Shown piece after piece: positions 48,001-56,947 of a stretch of 64,000 bases of DNA. Every line of letters starts with the position of its first letter. Within the stretch, counting starts at the first letter, position 1. This DNA comes from Bacteroidota bacterium. GTDB taxonomy: Bacteria > Bacteroidota > Bacteroidia > B-17B0 > Aurantibacillaceae. The notes under the pieces are model-generated. The model was not told the DNA's origin, ran no database searches, and saw only the letters and a program-made list of their open reading frames with translations. The stretch lies in contig JADJDM010000022.1 of assembly GCA_016702705.1 (NCBI GenBank), forward strand, positions 62,001 to 126,000, written 5' to 3'. The position numbers were made by a program, and so were the translations under genes.

Positions 48001-51000
48001 TGTAGCATTTAATGTAATGGTAGATGTTGTAACAGAAGTAACATTTGCGGCAGTAAAACTAGGCGTACCACCTGTACCACTTGCAACAGATAAACCTGTA
48101 GAAGTACTTGAACTTGTCCACGAAACACTTGTTGTTGGCGACGCTGTAAAATTAATAGCAGCAACATTACTATTACCACAAACTGTTGTGTTTGTAACTG
48201 CACTAATAACAGGCGTTGGATTAACAGTTATTGTAAATGTTTGAGAAGAGCCGGTGCAAGAACCTAAAACAGGTGTCGCTACAATAGTTCCTGTTTGTGC
48301 AGTAGTAACTAAAGGAGATGTATATGTTGCAATATTACCCGAACCTATTGCGCTGGTAATACCAATTCCATTTACTCCACTTCCCGAATTACTGTTAACC
48401 CAGTTAACCGTTGCAGCAGGTGTGCTAGAAAAATTTGTGGCAGCTATACTCGCTCCCCCACAAACCGTTTGATTAGAAGGATCTGTTAAAACTGGAGTTG
48501 GATTTACTGTTATCGTAAAAGATTGCGCGGTTCCAGAGCAAGTACCAATAGTTGGTGTTGCTGTAATAACTGTTGTTTGAGTTGCTGTAACCATAGGAGT
48601 TGTAAAAGCTCCAATATTTCCTGAACCACTTGCTGATGTTAAACCAACACCAGTAATTCCTGAGTTTGCATTTGTATTCGTCCAAGCAATACTACCACCA
48701 GAAGAAGGGCTGTAAGCAAAAGAAACAGCATTTGTATTTGCTCCGCCACATATAGATTGATTATTAACAGTAGCAGTAAATTGTGGTGTTGGATTTACTG
48801 TAATAGTAAATAATTGTGCCGAACCACTGCAAGAGTTTAATGTTGGTGTTGCTGTTATTGTTCCTGTTTGCGCACTCGTAACAACCGGTGCAGTGTAAGT
48901 AGCAATATTTCCTGCGCCAATTAATGAAATTCCAATATCCGAATCTGTATTTACCCAAGCTACTGTTGTACCAGAAATATCAGTTACAAAATTTGTTGCA
49001 GCAATTGCAGCTCCTGCACAAACCGTTTGATTTGAAGGGTCAGTTAAAGTAGGAAGTGGTTTTACCGTAACGGTAACTGTTTGAGCTGGACCAGGGCAAC
49101 TACCATTAATTGCAGTTGATGTTGGAGTAATAGTATAAATAACATCTTCATTTGTTAATGATGTAACAGTAAGTGTATTTGATATCGTTCCACTTACAAC
49201 TGCTGAAGTACTCTCTCCAGTAACATCTGCATTGTTTGCTGCAAGCCAAGAATAGGTAGATGGGATTGAACTTGTTAATGTTAAACCAACACTTGTTCCG
49301 CTACAAATTGCAGCCGGAGCAGTTGAACTCGTCATACTTGGTAATTGATTTACAGTAATTGTTTTTGTTAATGATTGACGTTGCCCACACACTCCCGAAA
49401 CAATACAAGTATAAGTTGTAGTTGTACTTGGCGAAACAGTAATTGCTTGAGTTATTTCTCCACCAGGATACCACTCATAAGATGAAGAACCGCTTGGCGC
49501 AGTTAAAATTGTACTTGCCCCATTACAAATTGGATTTGCACTTGCAACTATATCAGGAAACTGAACACCTGAGTTGGCACTGATGGTATAATTACAAACA
49601 TCGTTTGCGTAACCATCTACCATTAAATAATAATCGTTTCCTACTGTTAATCCCGAAGCAGTAATGGTAAATCCTGTTGAGTTTTCTCTAAACTGAGAAA
49701 CTGGAACGAAATTATTACAAGCTGTTGCAGAAAAAATTTGCATTTGAATTCCTCCACTTGGATAACCACCAACAAAACAATCTCCAACCGTTACATTTAA
49801 TACTGCTGTTGTTGCACCCGCTGTAAAACGTATCCATGAATTGTTTTCAATATTCACATCAATATCTGGAGATGAATATGGTCCAGCAATATTTGTAGGT
49901 GGGTAATATCCAAAAGGACCAGCAGTATTCGTTCCATCTGTTTGATTAACACCTGCAGCTGTTTCATTGTTACCATACATTTGCCCTGCGCCTGTACCTG
50001 GTCTATCAGGAGTAAATGCAGCACTTGTAGATGCACTGTAACCATTTAAATCGCAAATATAAAGTGCATTGGCACATGCGTCATTTGTGTTTGTAGTAAC
50101 GCACATTCCAAAATTCCCGAAGTTGGTTGTACCATAACAAAATACTCTAACATATACAGTTGAACCTGGCGTTAAACCTGTTTGATTTAAGAAGGGTTGT
50201 AAATCATTTGAAGAACCTGGGTAGTTATAATCATCTGAACAAGCAAACTGAGTAAGACTTCCACAAGCACCAGAGTACAAGGCAAAAACCATATCATTTG
50301 TTGGACTCGCCAAGCCAGGTTGAATTGTGATTGTAATATTACCTGTTGCTGGAACAGTAATTCTAAACCAAACATCTTTTGTTCCAGCTCCAAATCCACC
50401 TGATGTAGGTGCTATGTATGTACTTGTTCCTGCATTCCAGTTTTGACATGTTGCAGATGGAGTTCCAGGTGTTGCAGTTGTTGTTGCACCCGTAGTAGTA
50501 AACGGAAGGAAATCACACTCAGTGGTAACTGCGGGCCATTGAATAGCATTACAAGGCTCATCATTTACAGGTGCAGAAGTTGCAGCACCTACAACACAAA
50601 TTGTAAATGGGTCACCACCAGTTGAAGAATAATAATCGTAAACTCTTACATAATAAGTTGAACCTGGTGTTAAACCAACAGCATTAATTGTTTCGGTACC
50701 ATCGGTAAAACCGTTATCCATACATTCAAGAGATGTAAGTGAAGCGCATGTTCCAGTATATAATTCTACAACAGGATCCATAGTTGCAGAAGGGTCAACA
50801 GTAATAGTTTGAACTGAGTTAGTTGCAACAAAAGAATACCAAACATCATCATCAGCATTACCTGCACAACCTGTTGTTGAAAGAGTTGCTCCTACACTTG
50901 TTCCTGCAGTAGTTGTACATGAAGTATTAACTGTTAAAGGAGTTGCTCCAGAGCAATTGTTGTTACTTGGAACTGGAGGAGGATTTGTTACGCATATTGA

Positions 51001-51423
51001 AAATGTTGGTGTTGTAGGTGCTCCAGCATAATAATGATAAACACGTAATCTATAAACTTGTCCTATTGTTAAACCTGTTGCGTAAATTGTTTCATCGTCA
51101 CCAGTTAAGCCATTATCCATACAAGAAATTGTTGTTAATGCAGCGCATGTACCCGAAAATAATTGTACCACTGGATCAAAACCTGCAGATGCAGTTACTG
51201 TTACTTGATGAGAAGTTGCTGATGCCGTAAATTGGTACCATACATCATCATCCGCAGTACCAACACAACCTGGGATGGATTGAGTAGCACCCGCCGTTGT
51301 TCCTGCCATATTTACACAAGAAGCATTAGGGCTAATTACAGTTGCCGAAGAACAGTCGTTTGACTGAGCATTAAGTAAATTGGCAAAGAAGACCAAACAA
51401 AAAATAAGTACAATTTTGTTCAT
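45007..51423 (-). CDS. Giant repeat surface protein with gliding-type T9SS C-terminal domain
   Basis: A 2138-residue protein. A signal peptide ends in LLNAQS. Four N-terminal modules of 120-170 residues follow; the first two are close tandem copies opening NDCSSATVI and NNCSGATPL, each with ADDDVWY. From about residue 620 there are Ig-/PKD-like units: several of about 85 residues with NPTPxxTDPSNQTVCxGAxI, then many of about 80 residues around WTGPNGFTST. A PKD domain lies near 1950-2040 (PVVFTNNSIGVDSADTYQW). The end is a gliding-type domain: IFTPNGDGTNDVFSLDI, IYNRWGSLLYEW, DGVYFYIIKIVGY. The protein is very Thr/Ser/Asn-rich, with regularly placed Cys. It is likely a cell-surface adhesin comparable to SprB-like cargo. 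Unlike many genes here it has no frameshift. Confidence 0.87.
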   Translation of the reverse strand: MNKIVLIFCLVFFANLLNAQSNDCSSATVISPNASCVNMAGTTAGATQSIPGCVGTADDDVWYQFTASATSHQVTVTASAGFDPVVQLFSGTCAALTTISCMDNGLTGDDETIYATGLTIGQVYRLRVYHYYAGAPTTPTFSICVTNPPPVPSNNNCSGATPLTVNTSCTTTAGTSVGATLSTTGCAGNADDDVWYSFVATNSVQTITVDPSATMDPVVELYTGTCASLTSLECMDNGFTDGTETINAVGLTPGSTYYVRVYDYYSSTGGDPFTICVVGAATSAPVNDEPCNAIQWPAVTTECDFLPFTTTGATTTATPGTPSATCQNWNAGTSTYIAPTSGGFGAGTKDVWFRITVPATGNITITIQPGLASPTNDMVFALYSGACGSLTQFACSDDYNYPGSSNDLQPFLNQTGLTPGSTVYVRVFCYGTTNFGNFGMCVTTNTNDACANALYICDLNGYSASTSAAFTPDRPGTGAGQMYGNNETAAGVNQTDGTNTAGPFGYYPPTNIAGPYSSPDIDVNIENNSWIRFTAGATTAVLNVTVGDCFVGGYPSGGIQMQIFSATACNNFVPVSQFRENSTGFTITASGLTVGNDYYLMVDGYANDVCNYTISANSGVQFPDIVASANPICNGASTILTAPSGSSSYEWYPGGEITQAITVSPSTTTTYTCIVSGVCGQRQSLTKTITVNQLPSMTSSTAPAAICSGTSVGLTLTSSIPSTYSWLAANNADVTGESTSAVVSGTISNTLTVTSLTNEDVIYTITPTSTAINGSCPGPAQTVTVTVKPLPTLTDPSNQTVCAGAAIAATNFVTDISGTTVAWVNTDSDIGISLIGAGNIATYTAPVVTSAQTGTITATPTLNSCSGSAQLFTITVNPTPQFTATVNNQSICGGANTNAVSFAYSPSSGGSIAWTNTNANSGITGVGLTSASGSGNIGAFTTPMVTATQTTVITATPTIGTCSGTAQSFTITVNPTPVLTDPSNQTVCGGASIAATNFSSTPAATVNWVNSNSGSGVNGIGITSAIGSGNIATYTSPLVTTAQTGTIVATPVLGSCTGSSQTFTITVNPTPVISAVTNTTVCGNSNVAAINFTASPTTSVSWTSSSTSTGLSVASGTGGTPSFTAANVTSVTTSTITLNATLNSCAATAVPYTITVNPLPRVTGAPTVTQSACGLSTGALNNIAVTGTGALTYVWTNSTPVVVGGNSNSITNQPAGSYNVTVTDNFNCPVTFGPYSITNPGAPAAPTVSANDNTLCVGQLLNLTGTSSATSFSWTGPNSSSSTSSLSIGAVTLADAGTYTLTVTESNCTSSNTINITVNANPTAAATSSNPAYCTGSAINLFGSGGTSYSWTGPNTYSSTDQNPTITGSTIAADGTYSLTVTDANGCTAQSTVAIDVNQTPSDPLTTGSSSAICEGETINLFASSTNATSYGWVGPNVFISADQNPTITNASANNAGIYTVIATGSGCNSNPVLVNVVVNPNPNATLGVSANPLCSGQDVTLTASGASNIVWDYLNTVGGTLQINNVQVSNAGYYAVEITDGVTGCSDRDSILLTVNQTPEQPILAVAADTVLCEGEDLALIVTSTGATTFTWTGPNGFTATTANADINNVVNVNGGVYTVTASTAFCSSIVRDVTVVVNDTSTAYASAAATTICSGNTISLVGVVGTGSEWTGPNGFTSTNANETITNATTAASGLYTYTSINNPGDCRHSATVNILVNETPVLDPLQASDDSLCEGENLILTASSANGTIYSWTGPNGYTSTNAAPQINAVVGSNSGTYTVTVSNGLCTSNAATISIVVNDTATAYASAAATTLCSGNNIVLNGQGGNSSLWTGPNGFTSTNQNETITNASTLASGTYTYSAINNPGNCTHTASVTILVNETPADASVLGASTCTGASLNLTASATGTVTWYSDSTLTNLVNTGNTYSPALATNTVDTFYVVVANNGCTSNVQSVIASNYNIVAAISASPDSGSVPLPVVFTNNSIGVDSADTYQWIYNGTTFSTTQHAANEFQQGGSFNVMMIATDNQSGCKDTAYVTIFVDDEIRVIIPNIFTPNGDGTNDVFSLDIKGAKEAKGSIYNRWGSLLYEWDAINSTWDGKLTNGELVSDGVYFYIIKIVGYNGDKLDVPGNVTIVK

Positions 51424-51450
51424 ATTGATTCTAATAAATTAAATAAATGA

Positions 51451-51825
51451 TTATTTTTTTTCCTCTACAGCTTTTATTTCAAGTGTACCAGGAGTTAAAT
51501 TGTTTTGAAGCAAGATTTGTTTCATCTTAGCTGTTTCAAAATCAATTCTTTCTTCGCTTCCTTTGCTTTCTATAGCCACCGTCAAAATTACTTGCCCCGC
51601 TGCACGCTCAGGCTTATATTTTGTTTTAACGGTTTCTACATACTTAATGGAAGCCATTTGTTGCTCAATTACACTCATCTGCTGTTCGCTTTGAACACCA
51701 GTAAATGAATAGAAATAAAGAGTACGAGTAGTCTTTACTGCGTGGTTTTTGTTATTTTGAGACTGAGCTCCTAGAGAAAAAAAAACCAAGAAAATAAAAG
51801 AGAATAAAACTTTTGCCATTTTCAT
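51451..51825 (-). CDS. Small exported protein of unknown function upstream of the adhesin
   Basis: About 124 residues with a signal peptide (VLFSFIFLVFFSLGAQSQ). The mature part of about 100 residues reads RTLYFYSFTGVQSEQQMSV and includes two short alpha-beta repeats, recalling heavy-metal-associated-like or ACT-like small folds, but no motif is decisive. Upstream Met codons at 51840, 51825 and 51819 are possible starts; 51825 is chosen as it leaves a normal signal peptide. It ends 27 bases before the adhesin start, so it may be co-transcribed with it and help its export or assembly. Confidence 0.6.
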   Translation of the reverse strand: MKMAKVLFSFIFLVFFSLGAQSQNNKNHAVKTTRTLYFYSFTGVQSEQQMSVIEQQMASIKYVETVKTKYKPERAAGQVILTVAIESKGSEERIDFETAKMKQILLQNNLTPGTLEIKAVEEKK

Positions 51826-51961
51826 TCTGTTAGAAAACAAAAATAACCTTTTTCATCTTATTTCCTATTAAATTGAGGATAAATTATTTGTCTAAACCAG
51901 TTTAGCAAATGTTAAATTTTTGGTCAAATTATATCTGAGTATATAAACGAATAAGTGGGTA

Positions 51962-52945
51962 TTAATGCTCGCGACCCATAAGAGCTTCTGCAAAATGAAG
52001 AAGGTTAGCCTTTTTATCTGAATCGCAGGAAATCCATTCCAGATTTTTTAATGCTGATTCATAATGCCTGTTAACTTCAGCTTCACTAAGTTCAAAAATT
52101 CCAAGCTGATTATATATTGATTTTACTGCGCTAACTTTTTCGTTTTTATCGAAATCAGTTTTTGAAATCCAATTATCCAATTCCATTCGTTGACTTGTAT
52201 TTGCCAACTCTAAACTCTTCAATAATAAAAATGTTTTTTTGTTTGAGATGATGTCTCCCCCACTCTGCTTTCCAACCTTATCGGTATTTCCATACACATC
52301 CAAAATATCATCTTTTAATTGGAAAGCTATTCCGATTTCTTTCCCAAAATTGTAAATATGTTCTTGTGTTTCTAAATCTGCTCCTGCAATAATTGCTCCC
52401 ATTTGCAAGCTACAACCTAATAAAACAGCTGTTTTTAGAGTAATCATATTTACATACGAATCGATTGAAACCTCATTCATGGTTTCAAAATTCATATCTA
52501 ATTGCTGGCCTTCACACACCTCAATAGCTGTTTGATTAAACAATGCCAATAGTTGTGGTAAATGTTCGGGCTTACACTTTGCAAGTTCTTTGTAAGCCAT
52601 TACAAGCATGGCATCGCCACTTAAAATTCCAATATTATGATTCCATTTTTCATGAACAGTTGCTTTGCCTCTGCGTAATGGAGCATTATCCATAATATCA
52701 TCGTGAATCAATGAGAAATTATGAAACAATTCAACGGTATTAGCTGCATGAATAGCTTCATGAATATCCCCATTAAATAAATCGCAACCAATAAGTGTAA
52801 GTAAAGGACGAATTCTTTTACCTCCAAGTGCTAAAATGTATTGTTGCGGCTCATATAATTCTGCGGGCTTCTTATTTAAATCTTCGTTTAATTCAACAAG
52901 CGATTTTTGAAGTATTCCTATTAAAGCTTGGTAAGCCGACGTCAT
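51962..52945 (-). CDS. Polyprenyl (trans-isoprenyl diphosphate) synthase
   Basis: A 327-residue cytoplasmic enzyme extending isoprenoid chains with IPP. The first aspartate-rich motif is FSLIHDDIMDNAPLRRG and the second is FQLKDDILDVYGNTDKVGKQ. GGKRIRPLL near residue 55 binds IPP. The residues before the first DDxxD (small and aromatic positions) cannot fix chain length by eye; geranylgeranyl or longer are possible. It is transcribed in the same direction as rfbA but with only a 10-base gap from the rfbA stop, implying one transcript. Confidence 0.92.
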   Translation of the reverse strand: MTSAYQALIGILQKSLVELNEDLNKKPAELYEPQQYILALGGKRIRPLLTLIGCDLFNGDIHEAIHAANTVELFHNFSLIHDDIMDNAPLRRGKATVHEKWNHNIGILSGDAMLVMAYKELAKCKPEHLPQLLALFNQTAIEVCEGQQLDMNFETMNEVSIDSYVNMITLKTAVLLGCSLQMGAIIAGADLETQEHIYNFGKEIGIAFQLKDDILDVYGNTDKVGKQSGGDIISNKKTFLLLKSLELANTSQRMELDNWISKTDFDKNEKVSAVKSIYNQLGIFELSEAEVNRHYESALKNLEWISCDSDKKANLLHFAEALMGREH

Positions 52946-52955
52946 AATCTAAAAA

Positions 52956-53820
52956 TTATTCTCCAATTAGTTTTAACAAGTAATCTCCGTAGCCACTTTT
53001 GGTAAGCGGTAAAGCTACTTTTTTCAATTGTTCTTTATCAATGAATCCCATTTTAAAAGCAACTTCTTCTATACAACCTATTTTAAGTCCTTGGCGTTCT
53101 TCAATAACTTGAACAAATTGCCCCGCTTGCATTAAAGAAGCAAAAAGTGCCCGTATCTAACCAAGCAGTTCCTCTATCTAAAATACTCACACTTAATTTT
53201 TCTTGACGAAGGTATTCTTTGTTTACATCGGTAATTTCGTACTCACCACGTGGACTTGGTTTTAAATTTTTTGCAATTTCAACTACGCTGTTATCGTAAA
53301 AATATAATCCTGGAACTGCGTAATTCGATTTTGGTTTGGCTGGTTTTTCTTCAATTGACAGTACTTTGTTGTGCTCATCAAAATCAACCACACCATAGCG
53401 CTCAGGGTCGCTAACGTGATAAGCAAAAACAATTCCACCACTTGGGTCGTTTAGTTTTTGAAGCATGCGCCCCATACCAACACCATAAAATATATTGTCG
53501 CCTAATATTAAAGCAACCTTATCATTACCAATAAATTTTTCGCCAATTACAAAAGCTTGTGCTAATCCATTAGGAACTTCTTGCACAGCGTAAGTAAACT
53601 TACATCCCAAAGATGAGCCATCGCCTAACAAACGTTCGAAGTTTGGCAAATCATGCGGAGTAGAAATAATAAGAATTTCACGAATACCCGACATCATTAG
53701 TACCGACAATGGATAATAAATCATTGGCTTATCGTAAACAGGCATCATTTGTTTACTTGTTGCTAAGGTAAGTGGGTGTAAACGAGTACCTGATCCACCA
53801 GCTAAAATAATTCCCTTCAT
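52956..53820 (-). CDS. rfbA: Glucose-1-phosphate thymidylyltransferase (one frameshift)
   Basis: This enzyme makes dTDP-glucose, the first step to dTDP-rhamnose and related surface sugars. It begins MKGIILAGGSGTRLHPLTLA with the nucleotide-binding GGSGTRLHP, and has GDNIFYG, EKPAKPKSNYAVPGLYFYD, and RGTAWLDTGTF. One extra base in the T run (A run on the plus strand) near 53139-53143 breaks the frame there. Removing it gives ASLMQAGQFVQVIEERQGL and then GCIEEVAFKMGFIDKEQL to TAA at 52956-52958. Reconstructed length is 287 residues, normal. No other rfb genes adjoin, so the rest of the sugar pathway must be elsewhere. Confidence 0.9.
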
Positions 53821-53924
53821 ATTTGTAAATTTCTTAGAACGTGAAAATAATTAAAATTCCTGAAACCAAACTACTATTTTTTTGATTTGGTAACACATTT
53901 TGTATTTTATATTCAGCTTATGTA

Positions 53925-53932
53925 TATCTTTG
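53925..53932 (+). promoter_or_regulatory. Bacteroidota -7 box (TATCTTTG), nearly leaderless
   Basis: TATCTTTG matches the consensus, with TTTG at 53899-53902 as a possible -33 box 22 bases upstream. It ends 6 bases before the ATG at 53939, so the transcript would have little or no leader. Confidence 0.6.
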
Positions 53933-53938
53933 CTTTGC

Positions 53939-56092
53939 ATGGCAGAAAGCTTACAAAATGTGATAGATTGGGTGAAAGAATTTTTAAAAGGGCAAATTCC
54001 TTTTACTAATCCTGTTTTGATTTTATCGGTTGTGTTGCTTATTATTTTGTTTTCTCCCTTAATTTTTAAACGTTTTCGAATTCCAGGCATTATTGGATTA
54101 ATATTAGCGGGTGTTATTATTGGTCCAAACACTTTTCATTTAATCGAAAAAACCACCAGTTTTGATTTATTTAGTAAAACTGGGCTTTTGTACATTATGT
54201 TTTTGGCAGGTTTAGAAATAGACATGCAAGAGTTTAAACAAAACCGCTCTAAAAGTGTTGTATTTGGGGCTTTAACTTTTTTCATTCCAATTATAATCGG
54301 ATTTTTTGTTTGTTTTTATATTTTCGAATTTCAATTTTGGGCTGCATTGCTACTTGCAAGTATGTTCTCAACTCATACATTACTTAGCTATCCAATTGTT
54401 AGCAGCATGGGCGTTGTAAAAAACCGTGCTGTGCAACTTACATTTGGAGGAACTATTATAACTGATACCGCAGTATTAATTTTATTAGGTATCATAACTA
54501 ATGTGGTGAAAAATGAAATCAATGCAATCTTTTGGTTTAAAACAATTGTTTTCCTTTCTGCCTTAGTAGTTGGTACACTTTATTTATTGCCCCGCATTAC
54601 GCGTTGGTTTTTTAGAAATTTAGAAGGGCAAGGAAGTTCGCAATACATTTATGTGTTAGCGGTGGTTTTTTTATCAGCCTTTGCATCCGAGCTTGCCGGC
54701 GTAGAACCCATTATTGGCGCATTTTTAGCGGGATTAGCATTAAATAAAGTTATACCACATAACTCGGTTTTAATGAATAGAGTTGTGTTTATTGGTAATA
54801 CATTATTTATTCCATTCTTCTTGATTAGTGCTGGAATGCTTGTTGATTTACGCTTGTTTTTTAGTGGAAGTGGAGCATTAATTTTTGCAAGAATATTAAG
54901 CGGTGTAGCCTTACTTACAAAATATTTTGCTGCCCGCATTACTGGTTGGATTTACAAATTTAGCAGAACAGAAACCAATATCATATTTGGATTAAGTGCC
55001 TCACATGCTGCAGCTACATTGGCTGTTATTAAAGTTGGGTTTGATATTGGATTGTTTGATAAAGGTGTAATTAACGGAACAATTATTTTGATTTTAATTA
55101 CTTGCTTAGCAAGTTCGTTTGTTACTGAAAGAGCTGCGCGTAAGTTAGCCATTGCAGAAAAAGATACTGACACTAAAACTGAAAAAAGACCCGAAAGAAT
55201 TCTCATTCCAATAACAAACAATGAAGGTATTAATAGAGTTATGGATTTGGCAATGCTGATTAAGAATCAGAAGTCGAATGAATCACTTTTTCCACTTTCT
55301 ATTGTAGAGGATGATTCGGAAGCAGATGAAAAACTAAGCAGCTCCAAAAAAATAATTGATACGATTATAGAACAAACAGCCGCATTAGATAAGAAAGTTG
55401 AAATATTAAAAAAAGTAGATTTAAATATTGTTGATGGTATAGTAAGAACCGCTCGCGCATACGCAATTACAGACATTGTACTTGCTTATCAAACACATGC
55501 TAATTCATCAAATTTCATATTTGGTTCAAAGGCAGATCAACTCGTTGCTAAAGCAGATCAGCTCATTATTGTGTCAAAAATTTTGCAACCATTTAATTCG
55601 TTTAAAAATGTAATTGTTGTTTTAACACCTAATGCCGAATTAGAAAAGAATTTTAAACGTACCTGCTTAAAAATAAACCGAATTTTAAAACAAGTTGGAA
55701 ACAACGCAATTGTTTACGGAGAAGAAAAAACAGTTGTTCAATTTCAACTCATGATTAATGATAAGAATGTTGACATGTACAAATATGTTACATTAGAAAA
55801 CTTTGAACAAACCGATTTCATACAAAACCATCACAATAATGATGAATTGTATCTTATCTTAAACTCACGTAAACAAACCGTTTCATACGATTACCATATT
55901 GATAACCTATCAAAGGAGCTACATAAAAACTACGAGTACTGCAGTTTTATGGTAATGTATCCTGAGAACACTGATTTTACATTAAGTGGCAATCAATACA
56001 ACGATGTAAGTACAGTTACAGTGCAGGAAAACCTTGACAAGATTATTAAAGTGAAGGATAAGATTAAAGGCATATTTAAGAAAGAATCTTAA
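53939..56092 (+). CDS. CPA2 family cation:proton antiporter with C-terminal universal-stress-like region
   Basis: About 717 residues. Roughly residues 20-390 form 12 transmembrane helices of the Na+/H+ or K+/H+ exchanger fold, with FRIPGIIGLILAGVIIGPN, GLLYIMFLAGLEIDM (acidic ion-binding site), and HAAATLAVIKVGFDIGLFD. The rest is soluble: RPERILIPITNNEGINRV begins a UspA-like alpha/beta domain and FNSFKNVIVVLTPNAELEKN starts a second one. The start at 53939 (MAESLQNV) is preferred to the in-frame ATG at 53900 because the latter lies upstream of the probable promoter. It likely regulates ion or pH balance; the C-terminus may bind nucleotide. Confidence 0.9.
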   Translation: MAESLQNVIDWVKEFLKGQIPFTNPVLILSVVLLIILFSPLIFKRFRIPGIIGLILAGVIIGPNTFHLIEKTTSFDLFSKTGLLYIMFLAGLEIDMQEFKQNRSKSVVFGALTFFIPIIIGFFVCFYIFEFQFWAALLLASMFSTHTLLSYPIVSSMGVVKNRAVQLTFGGTIITDTAVLILLGIITNVVKNEINAIFWFKTIVFLSALVVGTLYLLPRITRWFFRNLEGQGSSQYIYVLAVVFLSAFASELAGVEPIIGAFLAGLALNKVIPHNSVLMNRVVFIGNTLFIPFFLISAGMLVDLRLFFSGSGALIFARILSGVALLTKYFAARITGWIYKFSRTETNIIFGLSASHAAATLAVIKVGFDIGLFDKGVINGTIILILITCLASSFVTERAARKLAIAEKDTDTKTEKRPERILIPITNNEGINRVMDLAMLIKNQKSNESLFPLSIVEDDSEADEKLSSSKKIIDTIIEQTAALDKKVEILKKVDLNIVDGIVRTARAYAITDIVLAYQTHANSSNFIFGSKADQLVAKADQLIIVSKILQPFNSFKNVIVVLTPNAELEKNFKRTCLKINRILKQVGNNAIVYGEEKTVVQFQLMINDKNVDMYKYVTLENFEQTDFIQNHHNNDELYLILNSRKQTVSYDYHIDNLSKELHKNYEYCSFMVMYPENTDFTLSGNQYNDVSTVTVQENLDKIIKVKDKIKGIFKKES

Positions 56093-56107
56093 TTCAAACT
56101 ACATAAA

Positions 56108-56144
56108 AACACAAAAGTCGGATAGAGGCTCCGACTTTTGTGTT
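56108..56144 (+). terminator. Intrinsic terminator of the antiporter gene
   Basis: A 15-bp perfect stem (aacacaaaagtcgga / tccgacttttgtgtt) with a 7-base loop, 16 bases after the stop. Confidence 0.88.
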
Positions 56145-56638
56145 ACAATTCTTCATAGCAATAAGCAAACCGTATCCAATTTCAGCTAAAGCTTTCCATC
56201 TCGGTGCGTGGGTAATAAATGCCTCTTTTCTACATTAGTAAAAGTACGCGTGCAGTATTACCAAAGCATGAAGACAAGGTTAAGGCAAGGTTTTGCAAGG
56301 CTTTTGTTACAAACAGGATATGAAAACACTAATACATTTTGTTGAAAGCTTGTTGATGAAGAATGCATGAGAACAATCTTGATTTTGATTTTTATTTACC
56401 AATTGTCTGTAAAACAAAAAAGTCCCCCGAGTACTCGGGGGACTTGAATTGCTTGATTTAAGCGGGCTCAAATTTACCCAGTTCGAACCAAATAACCAAC
56501 GAAAACCCTGAAAAATCGAAAGATGCTGAAATTCAGCGATTTTTAGCCGATTTACGGGCTATAAGTCATTTCTGTAAGGTGTTTAGGGTTGGTCAGAAAT
56601 GAAGGCTGTTATCGTATTTTACGCTAAATTTAGCGTAA
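56145..56638. other. Intergenic region dense in hairpins
   Basis: I find no open frame of protein character between the antiporter terminator and the short frame at 56639. The first part (to about 56400) has no strong structure. From 56411 there is a chain of palindromes: the GC-rich one at 56420, a nested hairpin at 56511-56545 (aaaaatcg / cgattttt around gctgaaattcagc), a small stem tagcc / ggcta at 56544-56561, and the inverted repeat at 56618-56639. There is no tRNA: ttcgaacc near 56482 lacks matching arms. Confidence 0.6.
56420..56445. terminator. GC-rich palindromic terminator
   Basis: aagtcccccgagt is followed directly by actcgggggactt, a perfect 26-base palindrome preceded by an A run. 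It is strong enough for an intrinsic terminator on the minus strand, but no gene ends next to it, so the transcript it serves is unclear. Confidence 0.6.
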
Positions 56639-56639
56639 A
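56618..56639. promoter_or_regulatory. Perfect inverted repeat upstream of the 56.6 kb frame
   Basis: tttacgct and agcgtaaa flank aaattt, giving a 22-base perfect palindrome. It is AT-rich and lacks a terminator tail, more like a protein-binding site or att-like core. It ends where the open frame at 56639 begins. Confidence 0.45.
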
Positions 56640-56941
56640 TCAATAGGGAAAAGCGTGTCCTCAAAAATTGCAATGGTATTTATGAAATTAAAGGAAACAG
56701 GCCTAGCGTCTTCCAAAAACTCTACTTTACACATCTACCCAATGAGAAGTTTTTATGCACTAATGAAGATCTTGAAATAATAACTTGCAAGCAGTTACGG
56801 AATATGAAGGCATTAGGTCATCAAATTCAACTAATTGAGAAACGGAATGAACTACTAGTTAAATATTGCCAAAAACTTATTGAAGAACTTAGTGTTCAAC
56901 TTTCATTAATGGGTTATAAATTATCTAAATTAAAATTCTAA
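56639..56941 (+). pseudogene. Open frame without a standard start, possible gene remnant
   Basis: The frame is open for 100 codons to TAA at 56939-56941 but its first ATG is only about 45 codons from the end. The translation reads sensibly: NGIYEIKGNRPSVFQKLYF, THLPNEKFLCTNEDLEIITC, then a helical C-terminus (QIQLIEKRNELLVKYCQKLI). The character is that of a real protein's C-terminal part, with heptad-like hydrophobics in the helix. I do not recognise the family. It could be the tail of a deleted gene or a gene with a frameshifted or unusual start. It is convergent with the hemerythrin gene, 6 bases apart. Confidence 0.45.
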
Positions 56942-56947
56942 ACCGCA

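Noticed and set aside
45007..51423. Regular short repeats that might be a CRISPR array, and long antisense frames on the plus strand (for example near 47876-48244)
   Set aside because: The repeats are about 240 bases apart, vary at codon third positions and encode protein motifs; the antisense frames are shadows of this biased coding sequence.
56461..56510. ttcgaacc followed by aaataacca resembling a tRNA T-loop and CCA end
   Set aside because: No acceptor, D or anticodon arms can be paired around it, and the T-stem is not symmetrical.
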